NCBI GenBank assembly: GCA_013151585.1
Contig: JAADHY010000306.1
Location: forward strand, 1-7,840
From: Planctomycetota bacterium
GTDB lineage: Bacteria > Planctomycetota > Planctomycetia > Planctomycetales > Planctomycetaceae
Direction of reading: 5' to 3'
Length of the DNA: 7,840 bases
In this document: piece by piece, positions 1-6,338 of the stretch
Position numbering within the stretch: the first letter of the stretch is position 1
How the letters are laid out: every line of letters starts with the position of its first letter
Notes under the pieces: model-generated
Seen by the model: the letters and a program-made list of their open reading frames with translations, nothing else
The model's database searches: none
What the model was told of the DNA's origin: nothing
Program-made: the position numbers and the translations under genes

Positions 1-837
1 GGTTCCGCCCGGCTCGGGGTTGATGTTCCCGCCGGCCGCCACGCCCATGCCGCCCTGCAAAATCGCCGCCAAATCGGTGATGATGTCGCCGAACATGTTG
101 GTGGTCACGATCACGTCGTAGTATTCGGGGTTTTTCACCATCCACATGCAGCAGGCGTCGACGTGATTGTAATCGGCTTCAACATCTGGATATTCCTTGG
201 CCACGTCTTGGAACGTCCGCCACCACAGATCGTGGCCATACGTCAAGACGTTGGTTTTGGCAACCAGAGTCAGCCGCTTGCCCTTAGGATTGTTGCGTTT
301 GCGAGTGTACTCGAAGGCCCACCGGATGCAGCGTTCGCAGCCCCGGCGCGTGTAGATGGCCGTCTGCATCGCGACCTCGTGCGGCGAGCCCTTTCTCAGA
401 AATCCGCCGACGCCGGCGTAGAGGTCTTCGGTGTTTTCCCGGACGACGACGAAGTCAATGTCCTCCGGCCCCTTGTCCTTCAGCGGCGTTTCAACACCCT
501 GGTAGAGCTTGACCGGACGCAGGTTAATGTACTGATCCATCCTGAACCGAAGTTCCAATAGCAGGCCCCTTTCCAGGATGCCCGGTTCCACGTCGGGGTG
601 ACCGATTGCCCCGAGCAGGATGGCGTCATAGGTCGACAGGTCCTCGATGGCGCCCTCCGGCAGAACCTCGCCCGTCCGCAAATAGCGATCGCCGCCGTAG
701 TCGTACTCTTTCGACTCATACTCGATGCCTTCCAGTTTGCAAACGGCGTCCAACACCTTCATCGCTTCGGCCGTGACTTCCGGCCCCGTACCGTCTCCGC
801 CGATGACGGCGATCCGCAATTTCGAGTTCTCGCTCAC
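1..837 (-). CDS. leuB: 3-isopropylmalate dehydrogenase, N-terminal 279 residues (3' end outside window)
   Basis: This NAD-dependent beta-decarboxylating dehydrogenase oxidises and decarboxylates 3-isopropylmalate in cytoplasmic leucine biosynthesis. The frame is open from a GTG at 837 to the left edge. It shows the N-terminal nucleotide-fold signature AVIGGDGTGPEV (residues 10-21). The substrate arginines are R97, R107 and R133, with Y140, K194 (in KTNVL), D227 (in HVDA), and D251/D255 (in NMFGDIITD). Their spacing closely matches known LeuB enzymes. The segment ERGLLLELRF (89-98) and the GGFLRKGSPHEVA-like part resemble the actinobacterial LeuB branch. The VVRENTE motif is also seen in tartrate and archaeal-type relatives, so a related malate-family substrate is possible. 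I chose GTG 837 because GGGGAG lies about 8 bases upstream. The in-frame ATG at 864 has only a weak GC-rich leader and would add nine residues. Family members are about 340-360 residues, so roughly 60-80 are missing at the right end of the protein. Confidence 0.93.
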   Translation of the reverse strand, partial: MSENSKLRIAVIGGDGTGPEVTAEAMKVLDAVCKLEGIEYESKEYDYGGDRYLRTGEVLPEGAIEDLSTYDAILLGAIGHPDVEPGILERGLLLELRFRMDQYINLRPVKLYQGVETPLKDKGPEDIDFVVVRENTEDLYAGVGGFLRKGSPHEVAMQTAIYTRRGCERCIRWAFEYTRKRNNPKGKRLTLVAKTNVLTYGHDLWWRTFQDVAKEYPDVEADYNHVDACCMWMVKNPEYYDVIVTTNMFGDIITDLAAILQGGMGVAAGGNINPEPGGT

Positions 838-935
838 GATGTCTTCTCCCCGATCGAGTTTCATGCCCCGCTCGGCAGGGGCTGAAAAGAGTGTCTGAAA
901 TGCGGACAGACACAGCATGTCCGGTGGAGCGAGCG

Positions 936-964
936 ATTCTAGCGGGCCCCGAGGGCGGATTCAA
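936..964 (-). promoter_or_regulatory. Candidate sigma-70 promoter for leuB
   Basis: On the minus strand TTGAAT (959-964, 4 of 6 to consensus) and TAGAAT (936-941, 5 of 6) are separated by exactly 17 bases. Initiation near 929 would leave a leader of about 90 bases before the GTG start. It lies between the dinB stop and leuB, so leuB can be expressed independently of the upstream gene. No leucine-rich leader peptide or obvious attenuator hairpin is visible in the leader. This is a consensus match only. Confidence 0.45.
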
Positions 965-991
965 TTGCCCCGTGCATCGACACGAACGGGC

Positions 992-1501
992 TCAACGTTG
1001 GGGCTCCAGCCCCAACTGCCGCCGCAAAAGGCCGATCTGCCCCGCGTGAAGCATTTCGTGATGGGCGCAGAAAAGGAGCGAGCCGAGTTTGGTATTGTAG
1101 GCCGCGTAGGGCTCGATAACGGTGTCTTGAAGGTCGGCATCGCTGTACCGAGGCAGTTCGGCCATCGCCAGCTCGTGGACAGCGTGAAGTGTCGCGCGGA
1201 GCTGCTCGGGCGAGGGATTGGCGGCCGGATTGGGGTTCGGTTGACTGGCCTTTCCGAACTGGCGGATGAGATCTTTGGGCATGATCTGGTCGTCGCCGCG
1301 TTCTCGACCGCGCAGTCGGAAGACCGTCAGAAGGTACTCCGTCGCCGCCAGGTGGCCGACTTGCCAAGCAATGTGAGTGGGACATCCCTCAGGCTGCTGA
1401 AACCACAGAGCATCGTCCAAGCCTTCCAACAAGCCGAGCGTGTAATTCCGGGCGAAATCGATCTGCTTTCGAGCACATTCGACCAGGGATTCCGTCGCCA
1501 T
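992..1501 (-). CDS. DinB-family putative metal-dependent protein
   Basis: This is a 169-residue protein of the DinB/YfiT-like four-helix-bundle superfamily. Members usually bind a metal through three histidines, and some act as thiol S-transferases; most have no known substrate. The conserved pieces are HIAWQVGHLAATEYLL (residues 43-58), with H50 the likely first ligand, and HHEMLHAGQIGLLRRQLG (147-164), with H148 and H152 as the HxxxH pair. The length is normal for a complete single-domain member, and no signal peptide is visible. I chose ATG 1501 because AAGGAGA lies 7 bases upstream. The same frame stays open to 1654, but that extension lacks a comparable ribosome site and does not look protein-like. 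leuB lies 154 bases downstream with its own promoter candidate, so an operon is doubtful. The SOS-inducible name is historical and no LexA box is seen. Substrate unknown. Confidence 0.88.
   Translation of the reverse strand: MATESLVECARKQIDFARNYTLGLLEGLDDALWFQQPEGCPTHIAWQVGHLAATEYLLTVFRLRGRERGDDQIMPKDLIRQFGKASQPNPNPAANPSPEQLRATLHAVHELAMAELPRYSDADLQDTVIEPYAAYNTKLGSLLFCAHHEMLHAGQIGLLRRQLGLEPQR
997..1016. repeat. Perfect inverted repeat at the 3' end of the DinB gene
   Basis: GTTGGGGCT (997-1005) and AGCCCCAAC (1008-1016) are exact reverse complements around a 2-base centre. They cover the last codons (LGLEPQ) immediately before the TGA. It could act as an RNA hairpin that stabilises or ends the transcript. 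No T-run follows on the minus strand, so it is not a canonical intrinsic terminator. The structure is directly seen; the role is inferred. Confidence 0.5.
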
Positions 1502-1592
1502 CAGGTTCTCCTTCTTGTCGTGTCCTAACCAGCCCGAAGCTGCGGTCTGGGCAGCGGCTCTTCCGCACGGCGAATCGAAACCGGCCCCCCCG

Positions 1593-1621
1593 AGTCTAAA
1601 ATCCTTGCCCACAGATTTCGA
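1593..1621 (-). promoter_or_regulatory. Weak candidate promoter for the DinB gene
   Basis: On the minus strand TCGAAA (1616-1621) and TAGACT (1593-1598) are 17 bases apart, each matching 4 of 6 consensus bases. Initiation near 1586 would give a leader of about 85 bases to the ATG at 1501. In GC-rich DNA such a match can occur by chance. Confidence 0.22.
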
Positions 1622-1770
1622 CCTCCTGGACGAGAGACACAGATTTGGCCGCAACGTGAGCAGCCAAACGCATCAACGGCTCCGGCGTCTTTCGGGATTC
1701 CTGAGTCTCCGGTCTTCCTCGGACAGAGAAAACCGGGTCGTGAAAGTCGGCACTCTTGGCAGCAGCCCTG

Positions 1771-1840
1771 GGGTGGCCACTGCCCACCCAAAAGCGGCTT
1801 TCGTCTGATGTCCCTCTCTATATGGTGGGCGATGCCCACC
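1771..1840. repeat. REP-like hairpin doublet
   Basis: Two related palindromes lie 34 bases apart. The second is a perfect 7-bp stem, GGTGGGC (1824-1830) with loop GAT and GCCCACC (1834-1840). The first is GGGTGG (1771-1776) pairing with CCACCC (1784-1789), with one internal mismatch near the loop. Between them is a small third stem, AAAGC/GCTTT (1791-1801). The GGTGGGC/GCCCACC core and its paired arrangement are typical of REP/BIME elements mobilised by TnpA_REP (Y1 HUH) transposases. No such transposase lies in the window. The stems are directly visible; the REP identity is inferred. Confidence 0.6.
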
Positions 1841-2296
1841 CGACACTACTTGCCTCACAGAAAGGATTGGGAATGGAGTCGCGTCGATGGGCGCGGGCGG
1901 TTAACAAAGTATGCGTCCCCATTGACCGCGCGAATTGTCACGGAAATCGACAGGCGTGTCTACCGATGTCCCTGAATGTCCTTGAAAGAGCACGAGCGTT
2001 TTAATGCCCAGACACGACACGGTATCACCTTCTTCGGACGATTCGGCTCGTGAGGTCCCGAACGGCTTATTTCGCTGACCGATGGCGTTTTCACCGAGCG
2101 GCGGCGAGGATGTGCAACCGTAGTCCCTGTTTCGACAGCGGCCGCTCGAGCGTCTGGCCGCAACGGTTTGACAAGGAAACACATAAGGCAGAGCGCTGGC
2201 GGTCTCCGGAGCCCGTATCCCCAAACTGTTCTGGGACAACATACTCCGTCAAATCGTCCCTGCGTGCGTCTTCGGATTCTGCCGAAAGAAAACGGT

Positions 2297-2325
2297 TTGC
2301 TTAAGCGGGGACGGCGGCGTAAGAT
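2297..2325 (+). promoter_or_regulatory. Weak candidate promoter for the kinase gene
   Basis: TTGCTT (2297-2302) and TAAGAT (2320-2325) are separated by 17 bases, followed by about 50 bases of leader to the ATG at 2383. The -35 matches only 3 of 6 and the -10 matches 4 of 6. Position and spacing are right but the score is poor. Confidence 0.2.
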
Positions 2326-2382
2326 AGCAACAACAGTTCGTCTGGGAATCACTTCGGGAAAAAATTGGGCCCTATTCGCGCT

Positions 2383-4611
2383 ATGGCCGGTCTTTTCCGC
2401 AAATTCTGGAACCCTCAGAAAGCCAAGTCGTCTGCGCAACGGCGTCGCATGACCTGGGGCGGCCGCAGCTTCGAGCGGTCGCTTTCGAGCACCGGGCGGT
2501 TCATCCAACGGCAGTTCTGGCTCTGGCCTCTGCTGGCCGTGCTGGTGCTGGCTTCCATCGGTTTCTGGGTGCGGCGAGCGATCGAACAGACGATGAGAGA
2601 CTCGCTGCGATCCCAGTTAACCACTCTTCTGGCCACCGAAACGGCCATGCTGAAGAAGTGGTTCGAAGTTCAACGCAAGTTGGCCGAAACCATGGCCAAC
2701 GATCCGGAGGTGCGTCGGGCGGTCTATCCGCTTTTGGGGATTACCGACGAGGCGGATGCCGACCAGTCGGCGGTTCTGGAGGCGGCCCGCAAAGAACTCG
2801 ACAAGAGCCTAGCTCCCGAACTGGCGACGGCCGGTCTAAATGGTTACTTCGTGGCCGACCGTCAAATGCAAATCGTGGCTTCCTCGTATCCCATGCTTGT
2901 GGGCCAGCAGGGCATCCAGCCGTACGAATCGTTTTTGGAGCGGGTGTTGAACGGCGCGTCGGTCGTGTCGGTGCCTTTCCCGAGCGCGGTGATGATGAAA
3001 GACGACTCGGGTGAGCTTCGCACGGGCGTGCCGACCATGTATGCGTGTGCTCCGATCCGTGACACGAACTTTCGTGTGGTGGGAGCGCTGGCCCTTCAGC
3101 TTCGCCCGGAGCGCGAATTCACGGAGATTCTTCAGTTGGGGCGGATCGGCGAGTCGGGGGAGACGTACGCGTTCAATCGCGAAGGCGTGATGGTCTCCAA
3201 CAGTCGCTTCGACGAGGACCTGATTCTGCTGGGCATTTTGCCGGACCAGCCTCATGTCCGCTCGATTTTGAACGTGATGATTCGCGATCCGGGCGGGGAT
3301 ATGACGGCTGGTTACCGACCGACACGCCGTCGCTCGGAGATGTCTTTGACGCGGATGGCGGCCAGCGGTGTGACGGGCGAATCAGGAGTCGACGTTGACG
3401 GGTACCGGGACTATCGCGGCGTGATGGTAGTGGGAGCATGGACGTGGCTGCCGGAACTCGACCTGGGCGTCGCGACCGAACTGGACGTGGCCGAAGCATT
3501 TCGTCCGCTCACGATCCTCCGCCGCGTTTTTCTGGCCCTTTACGTCCTGTTGGTGGCCAGCGCAATCAGCCTTTTGGTGTTTGGCCTTATTGTTGCTCGT
3601 CTGCGACGCAAAGCGGCGAAAGCGGCCATTGAAGCTCAGCGGTTGGGGCAGTATACACTGGAGCAGAAAATCGGTGAGGGGGCGATGGGCGTGGTCTACC
3701 GCGCCCGGCATGCGCTGCTGCGGCGTCCGACGGCCATCAAGATGTTGGACGTCGACAAAATGAACGACACCGCCATCGCACGCTTCGAACGGGAAGTGCA
3801 AATCACTTGCCAACTGAACCATCCCAGCACGGTCGTGATTTACGACTATGGGCGGACACCGGAGGGCGTGTTTTACTACGCGATGGAATATCTGGATGGG
3901 ATCGACCTGCAGCGGCTGGTGGATGGGTATGGTCCGCAGCCGGCCGGACGCGTCATCCACATTCTGCGACAGGTTTGTGGATCGCTCTTCGAAGCGCATG
4001 CCCAAGGGCTGGTGCACCGCGATATCAAGCCGGCGAACGTCATGCTGAACCGTCGCGGCGGCGAGCCGGATGTCGTCAAAGTCTTGGACTTCGGTCTGGT
4101 CAAGGACGTCGCGGCTGAGCACCCGAGCTCGGGCGATGGAGGCCTGGCCGGAACGCCGTTGTACATGTCGCCTGAAGCAATCCAGTCTCCGATGGCGGTC
4201 GACGCTCGCAGCGATATTTACAGCGTTGGAGCGGTCGGGTATTTCCTGCTCACCGGCCGACCCGTCTTTGACGTTCATGACTTTAGCGAACTGGCTCGTA
4301 AGCACGTACAAGAGATGCCGGAGCCGCCGTCGAAGCGGGTTGGGAAGCGGTTCTCCGAGCCACTCGAGTACGCCATCCTGGCCTGTTTGGAAAAATCTCC
4401 GGCCAAACGCCCGCAGACGGCACGCGACCTAGCCAATCTGCTCAAGAAATGTCCCGAAGCGTCGGCTTGGTCTTTGGAAGATGCCGATGCCTGGTGGTCC
4501 CGTCACGAACGGGGGGAATCGCCGAGTCACGACTCGGCATCCGAAGCCTCGTCCGTCGGCCCCACCCCGGACGCTTACAGCCGGACCATTCTCTCGGACG
4601 GCGACCAGTGA
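2383..4611 (+). CDS. Transmembrane Ser/Thr protein kinase with N-terminal Cache-like sensor
   Basis: A 742-residue one-component signalling protein that should bind a ligand outside the cytoplasm and phosphorylate Ser/Thr inside. In order: a basic N-terminus (1-44), TM helix FWLWPLLAVLVL... (about 45-63), and an extracytoplasmic region (about 65-380). The late part of that region (SGETYAFNREGVMVS; then YRGVMVVGAWTWLPELDLGVATE before the second membrane segment) is typical of double-Cache domains. TM2 is about 382-406. A complete Hanks kinase follows (about 424-691): Gly loop GEGAMG (431-436), ATP lysine K453, helix-C E471, HRDIKPAN with catalytic D547 and N552, DFG D569, then GTPLYMSPE and SDIYSVGAVGYFLLTG. 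HRD makes it an RD kinase, probably activated through its activation loop. The Ser-rich tail (about 692-742) may be autophosphorylated. The topology resembles chemoreceptors and histidine kinases rather than PknB, whose sensor is C-terminal. The start is ambiguous: TTG 2365 would add six residues, and neither has a strong ribosome site. Ligand and substrate unknown. Confidence 0.95.
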   Translation: MAGLFRKFWNPQKAKSSAQRRRMTWGGRSFERSLSSTGRFIQRQFWLWPLLAVLVLASIGFWVRRAIEQTMRDSLRSQLTTLLATETAMLKKWFEVQRKLAETMANDPEVRRAVYPLLGITDEADADQSAVLEAARKELDKSLAPELATAGLNGYFVADRQMQIVASSYPMLVGQQGIQPYESFLERVLNGASVVSVPFPSAVMMKDDSGELRTGVPTMYACAPIRDTNFRVVGALALQLRPEREFTEILQLGRIGESGETYAFNREGVMVSNSRFDEDLILLGILPDQPHVRSILNVMIRDPGGDMTAGYRPTRRRSEMSLTRMAASGVTGESGVDVDGYRDYRGVMVVGAWTWLPELDLGVATELDVAEAFRPLTILRRVFLALYVLLVASAISLLVFGLIVARLRRKAAKAAIEAQRLGQYTLEQKIGEGAMGVVYRARHALLRRPTAIKMLDVDKMNDTAIARFEREVQITCQLNHPSTVVIYDYGRTPEGVFYYAMEYLDGIDLQRLVDGYGPQPAGRVIHILRQVCGSLFEAHAQGLVHRDIKPANVMLNRRGGEPDVVKVLDFGLVKDVAAEHPSSGDGGLAGTPLYMSPEAIQSPMAVDARSDIYSVGAVGYFLLTGRPVFDVHDFSELARKHVQEMPEPPSKRVGKRFSEPLEYAILACLEKSPAKRPQTARDLANLLKKCPEASAWSLEDADAWWSRHERGESPSHDSASEASSVGPTPDAYSRTILSDGDQ
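4521..4538. repeat. Perfect inverted repeat in the kinase C-terminal tail
   Basis: GCCGAGTC (4521-4528) and GACTCGGC (4531-4538) are exact reverse complements separated by two bases. They lie in the codons for the Ser-rich disordered tail (ESPSHDSASE region), about 75 bases before the stop. It could form an mRNA hairpin or be an inserted repeat unit tolerated in a disordered tail. No function is demonstrated by the sequence. Confidence 0.45.
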
Positions 4612-4622
4612 CACTCGCCGAC

Positions 4623-4649
4623 GCCGCGGCACCTGCGACTGCGGCTTTT
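4623..4649 (+). terminator. Weak intrinsic-terminator-like hairpin after the kinase gene
   Basis: GCCGC (4623-4627) pairs with GCGGC (4641-4645) and is followed at once by TTTT, starting 12 bases after the kinase TGA. Position and T-run fit a factor-independent terminator. The stem is only 5 bp and the loop 13 bases, so efficiency is doubtful. Confidence 0.3.
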
Positions 4650-4990
4650 GACGCGGTAGCAGACGAATCCCGTCCACCGCTATGACTGGAGCGCCCAGCA
4701 TCTCGCAGCGGCTATGCCCCGAGCGGTGACCGCACTGGGCACGAGGCAGGGAACGACGCATCACCTCGGACGCCAAAGAGCATCTGCGAGAACCATGAAG
4801 ACACACATCCGCAATGCAGCGCGGCGCCGCCGAGGATCAACAGACTGCGAGCCGATGGCCTCAGGCGCTTTCGCCCTCCCGAGCGGTGCGGCGTCTCAAG
4901 CCTCTACCAGCGACAACCGTGAAACGGAAAGGGGCAACCGACGACAGGAAGGCGAGATGCAACAAGACGGCAGTACGGTCCTCCCGTCGG

Positions 4991-5013
4991 CCCCGCAGTC
5001 CGAGGACTGGGGG
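4991..5013. repeat. GC-rich hairpin between convergent genes
   Basis: CCCC (4991-4994) plus CAGTCC (4996-5001) pair with GGACTG (5004-5009) plus GGGG (5010-5013), with one bulged G and a very tight loop. On the minus strand it begins about 50 bases downstream of the exported-protein stop. No T-run follows on either strand, so it could slow polymerase or protect the transcript end but is not a standard terminator. Confidence 0.35.
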
Positions 5014-5064
5014 AACTCGTCGCCCCAGGGCCACAAGGCTCGTGGCAGCGCGAAAGTGGCAAAT

Positions 5065-5997
5065 CTAGTCGTCCCGACAAATACCGAACTTGGACAGGGA
5101 AAACTCCTCCTCGTCAACTGGTTCGTTGACGATACTTTCGACCCAAACGAGCGACACTCGAACCGAGTGCCCGGACGGCGTTTCGGTCGTTTGGAAATGA
5201 TACTCTTCGGGAACCCAAACGCCCCCGCTGCACGTGTATTTCCACGTTTCGGTCTCCCGCCCGTGATTCGGCTCGCTCGCGAAGTACTCAATCAGCGCCC
5301 CGCCTCTCGCTAGGCTGAGTGTGTATCTGTTGACACAGCCGCGCAAGCGAGTGGTCAGGATGATCTCGTCGCCCTTTCGTTTCCAGTGGACGACACTTTG
5401 TCCTGGGTGCTTTCCGTGCGCGTAACGCTCGTAATAGAGACGAAGCAACCCCGCGACGTCTTTCGCGCCGCTGCCGAAGAAAAACAACGGATCGAAACCC
5501 TCGGCTTGGAACTGACCTGCCGGTGCCTTCTCGGCCGACAAAATGATGGCGGACGGCTTCGAAAGACGCTTACGGGTTGGTGAATCCATCTTGCGTCGTT
5601 GGTCGCTTTCCCCGGAGCGAAACCTGTAGTAGACGCCACGGGTCACGATCGTGCTTATGTTACGCAGCCCCAGCGTCTTCTTCTTGCCGTTGTCGACTCG
5701 GAAGTGCTCCAAATCTTTCCAATTGCAGCGCCGTCGCCGCCCGGGAATGTCCGAGACGAAGGTGATCATTGCCCGCTTTCTGTACTGCGGTTGCCCACGC
5801 AGCAATTCTTGCGGCGAACCACTCTCCATGAGGAACAGGATCTTTCCTCGCCACGTATGCAGCTTCTCGCGATTTTCCTCGTGCGCGGAAGCCGCTAACT
5901 GCAACAGCTCTGGATTCCCCAGCTCAGCGGCGCCCGCCTTGCCCAAGGCAAGCGACAAAAACACGGTCAGCATCAGCCAGACGCCCAGGGACGTCAT
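5065..5997 (-). CDS. Exported protein of unknown function, possibly LolA/RseB-like fold
   Basis: A 310-residue protein with a signal peptide: hydrophobic core LGVWLMLTVFLSLALG (residues 4-19), small-residue cleavage region KAGAA, probable cleavage after A24. The mature part is basic in its first half (RRRR at 87-90; GKKK at 104-107) and has four cysteines (about C91, C221, C246, C307). The end alternates beta-strand-like segments (WKYTCSGGVWVPEEYHF, then SVRVSLVWVESIVNEPVDEEEFSL). That ending resembles the closing strands of LolA/RseB-like lipoprotein-carrier folds in planctomycete secreted proteins. This is a weak, pattern-based guess and no catalytic motif is seen. I chose ATG 5997 because the signal peptide begins there, although no good Shine-Dalgarno precedes it. 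The frame is open upstream to 6480, but that part runs through a non-coding repeat (6286-6338). ATG 6216, with AAAGG upstream, is an alternative but would bury the signal peptide. The gene is convergent with the kinase and not co-transcribed with it. Confidence 0.8.
   Translation of the reverse strand: MTSLGVWLMLTVFLSLALGKAGAAELGNPELLQLAASAHEENREKLHTWRGKILFLMESGSPQELLRGQPQYRKRAMITFVSDIPGRRRRCNWKDLEHFRVDNGKKKTLGLRNISTIVTRGVYYRFRSGESDQRRKMDSPTRKRLSKPSAIILSAEKAPAGQFQAEGFDPLFFFGSGAKDVAGLLRLYYERYAHGKHPGQSVVHWKRKGDEIILTTRLRGCVNRYTLSLARGGALIEYFASEPNHGRETETWKYTCSGGVWVPEEYHFQTTETPSGHSVRVSLVWVESIVNEPVDEEEFSLSKFGICRDD
5111..5132. repeat. Inverted repeat within the 3' coding end of the exported-protein gene
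   Basis: TCGTCAAC (5111-5118) and GTTGACGA (5125-5132) are exact reverse complements around a 6-base loop. They lie in the codons for the IVNEPVDE segment, about 45 bases before the stop. It may be a chance result of codon choice. Confidence 0.35.
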
Positions 5998-6285
5998 GCC
6001 GCAGCCGTTCGCCGGACCACGACTTGGTCGGAAGGAGCGTTTTTCACGGACCGTACGCGCATCTCTGCCAACTGCGTTGGTCCATCGGTTTCTGGGTACA
6101 GGGAGCCCTTCAAACTGGGCCCCCAAACTCGCCGAGCCGATCGGCCCCGAACCCGGGGAGGAGATGATCCATGCGCACAGGAATGTCCGATCCAGGCTTC
6201 TGTAGCATCCGGACATATGCTCAACCTTTCGAATCCCAGAGTGAACTCGTGCTTTGTCGAAGGGAAAAATTGGGATCATGCTTTC

Positions 6286-6338
6286 TTGTGGCGCGGGCGT
6301 CTCGCCCGCGAGCAGCAGCCGAGACGGCTGCACCACAA
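6286..6338. repeat. 53-base three-way-junction intergenic repeat
   Basis: The outer arms TTGTGG (6286-6291) and CCACAA (6333-6338) are exact reverse complements and enclose two perfect hairpins. Hairpin 1 is CGCGGGCG (6292-6299), loop TCT, CGCCCGCG (6303-6310). Hairpin 2 is GCAGCCG (6315-6321), loop AGA, CGGCTGC (6325-6331). The loops and flanking bases (CGTCTCG and CGAGACG) are mutually complementary. The design is that of a REP-like or MITE-like element. From memory, near-identical paired hairpins recur in planctomycete and related genomes, which I cannot check here. It lies inside the upstream extension of the 5065-5997 reading frame and argues against that extension being coding. Confidence 0.7.

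Larger units (their letters stand above)
1502..2382. other. Long intergenic region, no convincing gene
   Basis: This 881-base divergent gap lies between the DinB gene (leftward) and the kinase gene (rightward). Open frames exist on both strands but lack ribosome sites, recognisable domains and protein-like composition. Its recognisable contents are promoter-like sequences at both ends, a REP-like hairpin doublet at 1771-1840, and a stretch at about 1901-1990. That last stretch resembles, from memory, sequence found beside REP-associated (IS200-like) transposases. The rest (about 2000-2290) shows nothing I can name. Accumulated non-autonomous element debris is the simplest reading. Confidence 0.6.
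4612..5064. other. Convergent intergenic gap without a gene
   Basis: A 453-base gap lies between the kinase gene (rightward) and the exported-protein gene (leftward). The open frames here run into the neighbouring gene on the opposite strand and show no domain or ribosome site. Contents seen are a weak terminator-like hairpin just after the kinase stop and two GC-rich hairpins nearer the right gene (4991-5013 and 5030-5046). Otherwise I see nothing identifiable. Confidence 0.6.

Noticed and set aside
1565..1590. Minus-strand GGTTTCGATTCGCC resembling a tRNA T-arm
   Set aside because: No matching acceptor, anticodon or D arm can be built around it.
2138..2161. Adjacent NotI- and XhoI-type sites (GCGGCCGCTCGAG) resembling a cloning-vector junction
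   Set aside because: The flanking sequence has no vector features and is continuous GC-rich intergenic DNA. Such sites occur by chance at this composition.
2168..2173. Perfect TTGACA box upstream of the kinase gene
   Set aside because: No acceptable -10 box occurs 16-18 bases downstream; the sequence there is GC-rich.
1960..2508. 182-residue minus-strand open frame across the kinase start
   Set aside because: It is Arg/Pro-rich without known motifs and overlaps the kinase N-terminus, so it is explained by composition.
3382..4311. 309-residue minus-strand open frame within the kinase gene
   Set aside because: It is antisense to the conserved kinase-coding sequence; high GC content readily produces long antisense frames.
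4714..5313. 199-residue plus-strand open frame
   Set aside because: It overlaps the 3' part of the exported-protein gene on the other strand, is low in hydrophobic structure, and has no ribosome site.
6136..6145. GCCGATCGGC ten-base palindrome
   Set aside because: It is short and isolated, and such palindromes are expected by chance in GC-rich DNA.
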